A stretch of 64,000 bases of DNA, taken from NCBI GenBank assembly GCA_002633025.1, contig NMRB01002559.1:36622-100621 (forward strand). The letters run 5' to 3'. The position numbers and the translations under genes were made by a program. The stretch is from Notospermus geniculatus (lineage: Eukaryota > Nemertea > Pilidiophora > Heteronemertea > Lineidae). This document shows, in pieces, positions 46,760 through 55,900 of this stretch. Position 1 is the stretch's first letter. The number at the start of each line of letters is the position of its first letter. The notes beneath the pieces were generated by a model, which saw nothing but the letters and a program-made list of their open reading frames with translations, was not told where the DNA came from and made no database searches.

Positions 46760-47432
46760 GTAAGTACGTAAGAGGCCATCTCAAGCTGCTCATTTCCTGC
46801 TGCTCCTCACATGGATGAGGTCTTCCAGTTGCCCTTGCCCTTGTCTACATCGAAGTTGGCAGCCATTGGAAATGGTTACAATGAACTACATGTACTGTTA
46901 TAACGTACAGATTCCTTATGTCCCTGGAGGTACGTTGTAACGAGGTTCGACTGTACCATTAAACAAAGACTATCTGCTGCTTTGGCAGCTATTGTCTGAT
47001 CATTTCATTTCCTTGGAGGCTGTGATGAGTTTTCCTGTCAACCTCATGACAAAGCAATGACGAAACCCTCTTTGATTCATTATTCACAATTTATTTTTAT
47101 TTTCACATTTGATGACAATATACTACGCATTTATCTTACAAATCGTTACCATACCGGTACATACATTTCACCACCAACCTCTTTGGTCTTCTTTGTAAAC
47201 TTCAAATGCAGTCATATTGAAGTGCTCCCTACTTTTGTACCTTCAAAGAATTCACCTCGACCTACCCCTACATTTTTTTCGGTCATGTACATTCTTTGAG
47301 ATTTAACAATGAAGAATTTCTAGTATTAATGTTCTCTGAAATTTCCCTTTATAAGAAGTGAAGTCCAAAGTAAATCCAGCACACATACTTTATCACACAT
47401 CCAACAGTGAGAACCTTGTTGTTATGACTGTG

Positions 47433-47501
47433 TCAGTGAACCATATGTTCGAGAATCCCCTGCCTTATCAAGTGTTCACATTCAGATCGCAAAAGAAAAT
47501 G
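47433..47501 (-). CDS. GINS1: GINS1 exon 7 (last)
   Basis: It encodes [20 protein letters not shown] plus VH and a TGA at 47435-47433. Human ends [20 protein letters not shown]. The TTTCAG acceptor lies at higher coordinates. Confidence 0.92.
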   Translation of the reverse strand, partial: HFLLRSECEHLIRQGILEHMVH

Positions 47502-50500
47502 CTGAAAGGACAATGTGTGAAAAATAAGTTGGTATTGTCATCTAAAACTAGCAAGACTGCACCGACCCATCTGACACAACAGACTATCATTATTTTGAAA
47601 ACTCCAAAGACCAAGCACACTGAGGAGGGCCGAGACTCTCCAACAGTGCTGCCTCAGCCCACAAAAATAATTACGGTACCGTACATCCATGTTGATTTGT
47701 AAACACTATAATACGAGAATTTTCGACCCCAACCGGGGTGTTCCTTAGGCACTTTCTAAGAGATTACAGAAAAGACCACCCTGGTTGGGGTTGAAAATTT
47801 GCGAAATTTTGGAGACGACTTCTCATATTATATCATTTTGTGTGTCGTTCTTTGTGCTTTATTTTTGTTAACACTAGCGTAAAATAATGCTGTAGGGGTG
47901 TTAAGTTGTATTAGATTCTTCAAAGGTGCTTTATGGTTTTGACCTATTTCACCTAAATTCTTTCGTTATCAAAACCATATGCAGGGGGACTCTAAAGTTT
48001 CACAAGTTAATAATTACCTAGTGTATTCACACACAAATTAATTTCTAATATGTCTGATACATGTATGTCAAAATTATTTCTGATTAAAATGTTAAACCTA
48101 AAACCAGCAAGTGTAATCCATTCACGTTGTTCAGACCAGTACATCTAGTCCTGATAATGAACTCTGATCTGCACCGTCAAAGTGACAGCTAATTGGTCAA
48201 ACGACTGAAGGCTCCTGTCGCATGCAACAAGCTGACGGCACGAATTGATCTGATTAACAATTGCTTTTCAAAATTTTTGACCCAGGACAAACACTCAACG
48301 TTCGAAAACGGAGTACACACTGAGAGTTGTGACCCTCCCAGTGCTGCCCAGGTCCACAAAAATATAAGATGAATATATAAATGACGAATGTCGGGCACGA
48401 AGTGCTCTAGAGATGACAACAGACTTCAACAGTGCTTAACATAAGTGGTTTTGACCTATTTCACATCACATCATTCGTTATCAAAACTGTACACAGAGGG
48501 GCTCTGCTCCTTCGCAATTTGATAATATCTAGTGTATTCATACACAAACTAATTTCTAATATATTTGATATGTCAAAATTATTTTTGATTGAAATGTTAA
48601 ACCAGCAATTGTAATCCATTCACGTTGTTCAAACCAGTACATCTAGTCTGGCAAAAGCTGGTTTCTATTTTATACCCGCTGAGGTCAGATTAACATATTT
48701 AACAACTGGACTTCACCTGAGTGAGCACATTATCCTAAATGAGACAGGACAAGGGCAATGGAATTAGCAGAGCTGACGTCATATTCAGGTGGCTTGCAAT
48801 TGTTCCATTACATGGAGCTTATACATGTTATACTCGACACCAAAAATCAATAACAAGATTCGTTATTGACATCTCTGCCAACGAACACGATGAAATATTT
48901 TTTCACGTTTTCTACTGTATATGTTCAATAACAGCTTACATAGGTTTATATAACCCATTAAATCACAGACATCCACTATGGCTACTCCTTACATCAGAAT
49001 CTCCCCAGATGACCGCTAATTGGCTGCCCGTTTCTAATTGTCTGTTGTGTTCCCTACACACCCAGCAGTCCTACGACCAACACATTACGAATTAGTTAGT
49101 ATCTCCAAGAATAGATGGCAGCACTGGGTATACAGAGACACAATACTTATTACCCACCTGACTGTTTTTCTTTAATAAAATGATACTTCCATCCTGCGTC
49201 TCAAACTCTCCATGATCAATTAAACAACGAACCTGAAATAATCAATCAGGAAAAGCGCATACAGAATCATGAGCCCATTTTGAAACAGTCTTTACTGGTC
49301 TCTCCAACTGAAAAGTGCCTGAGGAAGACCCCGCTTGGGGTTGAAAATTTGCAAGTTTCTGGAAGTTGACTTCTTCAGGCCTTTATATTCCCCCAAATTA
49401 ACGACGTTTAACGTCGGAGCCCAAATTAAGGGCACCCAAATTTGAGTCTTGTATTACATTAAATGGGAATCTCAGATGCCTGGAAATGGTGTCTTATCCT
49501 CTATTTTCCAAAAATTTTCAAACTAGGGAAGGGAACCCCCACCTCGCGCTCCCCCTGATCGCGCTCTGCTGGGGCCTTTGGCCCAATACCACCATAAACA
49601 GAAATAGCCCAAAATAGGGAATATCGAGGCCTGTTCTTGATATTTACCATTGTGTGTGTTAATTTTTGTGCTTTCTCGTTCTTTGGCCATTTTGAAACAG
49701 GCAGCCAAAATGCAATGATCTCTCCACCAGAACAGATACTGGTCTCACTACATGTAGATCCCACAGAATTCAAAGTTGGAGCCGATAGGGGCTTGTGTCC
49801 CAAAAGCATGATACGGCCAAATTTCTCCAACTAGGCCTAGGCAGGCCCTTTGGTGAAATGTCGAAAACTGCCACCAAATAGCAGGAATATGTGGGTTCGC
49901 TCCATCCCTGGAGCGTATCTAGCCTACCTCAATGTAAAGTGACTTGGGAGGTTTCATATCTTGTGTTAAGTCCAGACCTCCCTCTCCTCCTATTGATCTC
50001 ATATAGTTGGCTAATGATTTGTTGTATTTGTTGAACCAGTTCACCTGAAGAGGAGGAGGGAATGTGAAAAATTACATGATTAAATGTGAAATCTGGAATG
50101 AGGCGCAACTTCATTGTACTGGTACCGTATGCTTGCCATTGCCAAGGCAAACAGGGAATAGTGGAATGGAAATATATCTTACTTCTTCCTCACATAAGTT
50201 ATACTTGATTTCAGCCGGCAGTACACTTCCAAACTCCCATCTCATCTCTTGAATCTGTTTTAATCTGTTGTATCTGAAAATTAAACTCAATCACAAACGA
50301 TTGATGCATCGTCCAATCGGAAACTGATGAAAGAATCTCAATTTTCACTTTTACAGTCAAAAACCAATGACTGTCAATATCTGACCATAGAGTACAATCT
50401 AAATCAAGTTTATATTATATCTAGTGAGACCTCAGAGGCCAAACTTTAAGTACCTAACCTCTTACAACTGGTTTTCTCTTGGGTCCCAATATCCTGTTTT

Positions 50501-52578
50501 ACACATAAAAGTTCCTTCTTTCTGTTTATACTTGGAGTCGGACATGCTCAACTTCTCTGCAGCTCTTTTTCTTAACTTTTTTGTCATTTCGTTACAGGGC
50601 TACCATACCTTTTTTTTGCTGTATTACACACTTTCCTTTAACACTCATTCCTTTACTTACACATATGCCAATAGACATCTTTTGTTTCGCTGTATTACAC
50701 CATGCCTCAATGCAACACCGTATACCAGAGCTTCTTCCCCACCAGCAACAGCAACACTGGAATATAAGTTATAGATAATGAGACCAAGAGAATAGCCATG
50801 CAAAAACACCTGTCTTCCCTTCCAACTGTTAAATGAGCATTCTGCAGAACACTCCCCATCCTCATCAAAGGGCATCTGAGGTCACCACAGAAGAAATTTG
50901 ATTAAACTATGAGTAGACCATCTCTTCTCTTCAAGGGACACTTTGGAGAACACATGAGTGCTTCAGCAATAGGTACTTTTTTGGAATCTCTCAAAAAAAT
51001 GACTTATTATAATTAATTGATTGACTTATCAATTCAACACAATTGATCGATTGATTGATTGACAGGCCTTGCCGTTTGACGGGCGCGATTTTGCATGCAC
51101 CTTGCAAACAATAGAATTTCTATTGTTTGCGAGGTGCATGCAAAATCGCGCCCGTCAAACGGCAAGGCCTGGATTGATAAATAATTCCCCCTCCAAGAAA
51201 CCAATCAGACAACGAATTCTTGATAACACAATCTGACATCTCACTTACACATCTTCCTGATTCTTTTCATTGAGGGCTCGCACTTCCTCCAAAACTTGGC
51301 GCACGCCATCTTCCTAGAATAGATAACCCATAATATTATATGCACAAGTTTGAGGTACAGGCCACACTGGGATTGTGGTGGTAGTAAGTAGGCCTAGGTC
51401 CGCAGGAACCAACGGATAGGCCTAGGCCGCCTACCGCCTACCCTGTGGTGTGCAGGCCTTTCCTTTTGAGGCGCGCTAAAATGTGCATGTGCCTCGCAAA
51501 CAATAGAATTTCTATTGTTTGCAAGGCACATGCACATTTTAGCGCACCTCAAAAAGGAAAGACCTGGACTGTGGGTGTGGCTGTGTTTGGCACCTCCATT
51601 CCAACTAACTAGGCCCTAAACCAACACCCAAAGTAAGTGGGATCCCCCTTAAAAAATGTTGGGATTTCCCTCGCTTCTTTACGCCGCTTCTTTACGGCTT
51701 ACCGGTAGGCCTGCCCTAGGTAGGCCAGGGCCACCAGCTGGGGAAATAGGGCCGATCTAGCTGTCACCACCAGAACTGCCGATCAGCTATAGATATGCCG
51801 ATTTGTGCACCTGCTGATTGCCAGAAATCAGCCCATCAAGCTGCACCTGTTAAGAAAATGCATTTGCGCATGCAAATACGAAAATCCGCACGTAGGTATC
51901 CTAATGAACATAATGCCCGCAAGGCGGCGCCACTAGCCAAAAAAAAACGCATTAAAATCAAGTGTTTGACAGATTTTTGCCATTTGAGAGGTAAGAAGCA
52001 GCAACTGACAACTTTTCATCACTTCCCTAACCATTTTAGACAATGCTAGATAAAGTCAAGATGAGTTTGCAGAGTTAAGACAATTAAAAATGCTAAATAT
52101 TGGCACTTGCCACAACCTGCAGCAGTGAATACATTATGATAATTAGGTTCTGAACTGCAGATCGGTGGGTGATCTTCCGATTTACTGGTGACAGCTAGAT
52201 CGGCCCTATTTCCCCAGCTGGCCACTTTTAGGCCCTAGCCCTAGGAGGGGTAGGGCTAGCCTAGTTATGCCTACCTAGCCTAGGCCTACCGGTAGGTCTA
52301 ATGGTTGAATGACTGTAGGCCTAGGCCTAGTGCACTGTTAGGTCACATGATTAGATAGGCCTATAGCTAATCAATGATGATGGCAGCAGCAATGCAATGT
52401 AGGCCTTCCAAATGCATGGGCCTGCAGTGCATGCGTTGCATGTCAAGCACAGATGAGCCAACTTTTTTCGTTCATCACCTGATTTGGAACAAAAAGCACT
52501 CACATTGTAATGAGGCAATGAGCTTTCTTTAGTGCGTTTAAGTTCTTTAATAAGATCGAGCGCTTTTTCACAGAACAT
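47433..52578 (-). CDS. GINS1: GINS1 (PSF1), DNA replication GINS complex subunit, complete
   Basis: GINS1 is one of four subunits of the GINS complex, part of the CMG replicative helicase that starts and drives DNA replication in the nucleus. Seven coding exons on the - strand: 52578-52504, 51313-51249, 50756-50661, 50273-50183, 50044-49928, 49232-49158, 47501-47433. They total 588 bp, i.e. 195 residues plus stop, against 196 in human. Landmarks in order: [111 protein letters not shown], and LIRQGILEH. All junctions are GT-AG and in phase. The C-terminal PRWK of human is LRSE here. Introns carry MITEs and duplicated repeats. It is head to head with ABHD12. Confidence 0.96.
47707..47875 (-). 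repeat. Dispersed repeat, GTGCCTGAGGAA family, copy 3
   Basis: It has AATTTTCGACCCCAACC, GTTCCTTAGGCACTTTCTAA and, facing it, TTGGGGTTGAAAATTTGCG and GGAGACGACTTCTC. The two halves are roughly inverted, so it may be a compound of two copies. Confidence 0.55.
47935..48650. repeat. Direct duplication of about 210 bp in the last GINS1 intron
   Basis: GGTTTTGACCTATTTCAC through CATTCACGTTGTTCAGACC and ACATCTAGTC occurs at about 47935-48149 and again at 48447-48650 with moderate divergence. Confidence 0.75.
49158..49232 (-). CDS. GINS1: GINS1 exon 6
   Basis: It encodes [20 protein letters not shown] and KKNSQ, the C-terminal B-domain start of PSF1. Acceptor TATTTCAG and donor GTGGGT on the - strand, phase 0-0, 75 bp. 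Confidence 0.95.
49300..49372 (+). repeat. Dispersed repeat, GTGCCTGAGGAA family, copy 4
   Basis: AAAAGTGCCTGAGGAAGACC and TTGGGGTTGAAAATTTGCAA match the other copies. Confidence 0.6.
49928..50044 (-). CDS. GINS1: GINS1 exon 5
   Basis: It encodes [20 protein letters not shown] and [19 protein letters not shown], the most conserved part of PSF1. 117 bp, phase 0-0, donor GTAGGC. Confidence 0.96.
50183..50273 (-). CDS. GINS1: GINS1 exon 4
   Basis: It encodes [20 protein letters not shown] and [10 protein letters not shown]. The first base completes the Val codon of exon 3. Donor GTAAGA, phase 0 out. Confidence 0.95.
50661..50756 (-). CDS. GINS1: GINS1 exon 3
   Basis: It encodes [20 protein letters not shown] and [11 protein letters not shown]. 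Human has RHCSLLRNRRCTVAYL. Acceptor ATATTCCAG, donor GTAAGT, phase 2 in and 2 out, 96 bp. The N-terminal part differs most from human. Confidence 0.93.
51063..51171. mobile_element. 109-bp hairpin MITE, CAGGCCTTG family, copy 2
   Basis: Near-perfect palindrome: CAGGCCTTGCCGTTTGACGG pairs with CCGTCAAACGGCAAGGCCTG, centred on ACAATAGAATTTCTATTGT. GATTGA flanks both sides (51057-51062 and 51172-51177). Confidence 0.88.
51249..51313 (-). CDS. GINS1: GINS1 exon 2
   Basis: It encodes [20 protein letters not shown] and D, leaving GT for exon 3. Human has EDGLRQVLEEMKALYEQNQ. Acceptor ATTCTAG, donor GTAAGT. Confidence 0.95.
51453..51566. mobile_element. 114-bp hairpin MITE, CAGGCCTTT family, copy 3
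   Basis: CAGGCCTTTCCTTTTGAGG pairs with CCTCAAAAAGGAAAGACCTG, with centre GCAAACAATAGAATTTCTAT. A flanking duplication is not obvious. Confidence 0.85.
51734..52221. mobile_element. 488-bp element with 36-bp inverted ends and a truncated THAP-finger ORF
   Basis: CCAGCTGGGGAAATAGGGCC plus GATCTAGCTGTCACCA at the left is the exact reverse complement of the right end. Inside, an 84-codon ORF (51795-52049, +) ends with [20 protein letters not shown] and HHFP. This matches the first half of a THAP domain (C-x4-C then FHxFP); the second zinc-ligand pair is missing. THAP domains occur in P-element and Kolobok-type transposases, so this looks like a deletion derivative of one. It lies in GINS1 intron 1. 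Confidence 0.75.
51795..52049 (+). pseudogene. Truncated THAP-type zinc-finger ORF inside the mobile element
   Basis: 84 codons; basic middle ([26 protein letters not shown]), then the THAP-like C-x4-C ... FHHFP and a stop 7 codons later. A normal THAP domain needs about 90 residues with a later C-x2-H pair, so it cannot fold as a full finger. Not expected to be functional alone. Confidence 0.5.
52504..52578 (-). CDS. GINS1: GINS1 exon 1 with start codon
   Basis: It encodes [20 protein letters not shown] and LPHYN, with ATG at 52578-52576. Human begins MFCEKAMELIRELHR, which fixes the start although the frame stays open upstream. Donor GTGAGT, phase 0. Confidence 0.96.
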
Positions 52579-52836
52579 CCTCGCTGATACGACTGGTATT
52601 GTCGTTTTTATTGCACGAAGACAGTTCTGATCGGTCAAATTTCGCGCTAGGACATGTAGGAGGCCAAGCCGACAGGATGATATAACACGATAGTAGATTG
52701 GTTAAAAACTTGACCGATGTGTTTCTTCCACCAATTAAAATTCGTTTCACGTCCCACGACGCTATCGCCCCCTATTGATTGTTTACATTCCAAGTTATTT
52801 TGTGGAGAAGTTCAGGAGAATTTTCTTTTCCAAAAC
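52579..52836. promoter_or_regulatory. Shared head-to-head promoter region of GINS1 and ABHD12
   Basis: Only 258 bp separate the two start codons, so 5' UTRs and promoters must overlap. TTTCGCGC at 52640-52647 fits the E2F consensus TTTSSCGC, apt for a replication gene such as GINS1. The region has several CpGs (CACGACGCTATCGCC) and no clear TATA box. Confidence 0.65.
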
Positions 52837-52985
52837 ATGAAAATGAGATTGAGGAGTGGTCATACCGTTGATCAAACTGAAAATGAAGTTACCGAGAATG
52901 GAAATGTACATACTATCGATAAAAATAAGGCGAAATCTGGCCACAAACGTCAACAGAAACAAGGGAAGATCCAGGAGATGACGAG
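52837..52985 (+). CDS. ABHD12: ABHD12 exon 1
   Basis: It encodes MKMRLRSGHTVDQTENEVTE and a basic stretch KNKAKSGHKRQQKQGKIQ, the cytosolic N-terminus. Donor GTCAGT, two bases carried over. Weak conservation, assigned by frame and position. Confidence 0.8.
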
Positions 52986-55900
52986 GTCAGTCATGCAGTC
53001 ATGCTCATCTCAGTCATTGAATCATTGTGTCATTCATGATGATGACAAAAATGCATTCACATCACATCATGCATCCATGTGCATGCATACATGTGTAGCC
53101 TGCAGCTGGCTATTACTAGGCTAATATATGCCTAGGGCCTAGGCTAAGAGTGGAGAGATAGGCCAAGGGCAAGGTCTACACTACAGCAATATTTTTGGAG
53201 CAACTTGAAAATTCACTTCACCGGAAAACTTAGTTTAGGCCTAGGGCTAGGCTAGGCCTATACTATAGGCCTAGGAGGACTACCGTAGGAGCTCGGAAAT
53301 CAAAACTTCGGGAGAACTTGGTAGGCCTAGGCTAGATTGCACGGAAACTCCTGAAAACAATCTGGCTGTCCAGCCAGCATCGGCACCATCGTCGTATCCA
53401 TCAAAACCGCGGGAGAACTCGGCATTGCGTGGGAACTCCCGAAACAATCCAGCAAGCATCAGCACCATAGCCAAATAATCCATAAAAAATACTTAATGAG
53501 AACTCGGAAGAGCGCACGGAAACTCCCGAAGAAATTCAGCCTATCTTGCCAACATCGGCACCATCATCAACATATCCATCAATACTTTGGGAGAACTCGG
53601 TAGATTGCACGGAAACTCCCGAACAAATTCTGCCTATCTTGCCAACATCGGCACCATAGACACATCCATCAACACCTAAGGTTTTTGTCACTCTTTCAGT
53701 GGTCTGCTGCCTCAGCTGAGAAAATGGAAGAGGACATTATTTGTTGTCGGTACCATTCTGTTTGTCTTGTATGTGATAGTGCCAACACTGCTGTATCTAT
53801 ATCCATCCTTGATCAAGATTGCTGTATTTCTAACACCATGTGAGTATAAATCCTGCAGAATGCCTGGAGATGGTTTGTGCTTTTAAAATCTTTTTATCAC
53901 ACGAAGGATAGGACTGACATGACTGGCAGGGGAATAAACCTGGACACTGAACAAGAGTAACAAGCACTGATGCTTCCAGCTGCACCACTCTGACACCAGA
54001 TTGTTGAACATACCGGTACACAACAAAATACTTCTGATTTGTACCGTATGGTATCTGTTTTAAATCTGGTAGCCAGTTGAGATTACCAATATGCTACTGC
54101 ATACACTCACAGTAATTTACCGGTAACCAGTATTCCCTTGAATGTAACTCATGATTTTGTTTACTTGGATTTCAGTACACTGGCCGATCATTATTGACTT
54201 CAATGACTTTGCCTATTTCAAGCTGACTGCTGGGAGGAACTTCAGGGTACCTAGCCAGGACTCATCACTCGGAGTTTGGTATGAAACTTAGTGGCTGTAG
54301 CACACATTTTTATCTGCAGGCAGTCCTTTTAGTTAGGTTGGGAAACCTGCCTAGGTCTGTCTTTCACAGTTTACTGGTTCACTGTTCTTGCCCAGTAAGT
54401 GCCGACCACCCACAGCCATCCATGATGGTGGAAAATTCATAATCGCTCGCTTATGAATTTTTGGGACTGGTATTGAGGCGTCAGTGGATTTGGGCCATTT
54501 ACAGAGAAGTTCGTCATACTTACATTACAAATCATTTCTTGCCTTCTTTCTTTGCAAAATAATCAATGCAATGACAATTTCAGGCACATTCCTCCCAAGT
54601 CCTTAGTCCCCAAGTTTACGAAGGACAACAGTTCTCAAGCATATGAGAAGTCACTCTCTGATGGATATCCAATTATTCTCTACTGCCATGGAAATGCTGG
54701 AACAAGGTGAGCATTCAATAAGTGGGTGGATAATTTACTCTGTGGGATCTGGTGAAGATATGAATTTCAATTGATGGGAAGTTAGATAGAAATCTTTTGA
54801 TTTTGAGAGCCGTGATGATGAACCAACACTGTGGCTAACAAGTTTGTCTCAGAAGGACAGATTTCGTGGCATGCCAACCTTAAGTCTAGTCCATGTGATT
54901 ACCGGTAGTGTTGGTGGCAGTAATCATCTCTGACTGGGGGGAATCCTCCAAAATCATGCAGTCTGTTTCATGTGCATAACATTTAGTTTAGGAATCTATC
55001 CCTAAAATTGTTATTGTTGAGGAATTCATGCCAAAAAAAGTGTTAAAAGATGAGTATTTGACAACTTGGGAAGGCTACAAATCAATCTTGTTCATAAAGT
55101 TTTGTAATTTGAAAGCCCTGGTTGCTCCAAAACGAAACCTGAAATGAAAGCAGCTTCCTAGTGTATTACATTTATTGTGCTGAGTATCGGTACTATCGTC
55201 AGCAGCTGATTTCCTGTGAAATAACTATAATCAGTTTCCCTTTGATTCTATAGTAAGAACTGATGTGAAGCATCAGTTGCATGTGTTTTCTTGCATCCAG
55301 GCCAACTCTCTGTCGCATATTTTCAGTCTATAACACATTTTTTTTTAATTCTCGTAATTCACTTATCTGTCCACACAGGTCTTGTACAGCAAAATATGCT
55401 TACTATTTAAAACAAAATATTTTTGCCTACCCCCTTGCAGTATTAAACGGAGAGCGCAGAAAATTATTTGCGAAATTGAGATCTGCAACTTACGGATACA
55501 ATGGAATGAACCTCCCCAAGCAGACACCTCTGCCAGGAGGACGCCTCTCTCTCTTGCGGACACTGAAGCTCAGTCCCACATTATCCATTCCATTCATTTA
55601 GGCCTTTGTCACTCAGTGGAAAGGTGCCCACAGGTTGACATTTGTGTCTTGAAGCAACTCGACGGATCCGTCACAGATAAAAAACTACCACGCGCAGGTC
55701 AGCATTTCAGCGTTTGAGAGGAACTCGGAGCAACTGGCAGTTCCTCAAACAGCACGCTCAACTAGCTGATCTGGCAGTTGCTCGGCAACGCAAGCGTGCT
55801 CAGGTCGACAAAATCGGCACTCTGCGTCGCTTCCATTGCCGGAAAGCTAGTTGCCGCGAGTTGCTTCAAGACACAATGTCGACCTGTTGGCACCTTTCAG

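Noticed and set aside
47358-47702. 114-codon + strand ORF
   Set aside because: It is the antisense shadow of the last GINS1 exon, which has clear homology.
53285-53690. CRISPR array
   Set aside because: The units are about 90-100 bp with no unique spacers, and the genome is animal.
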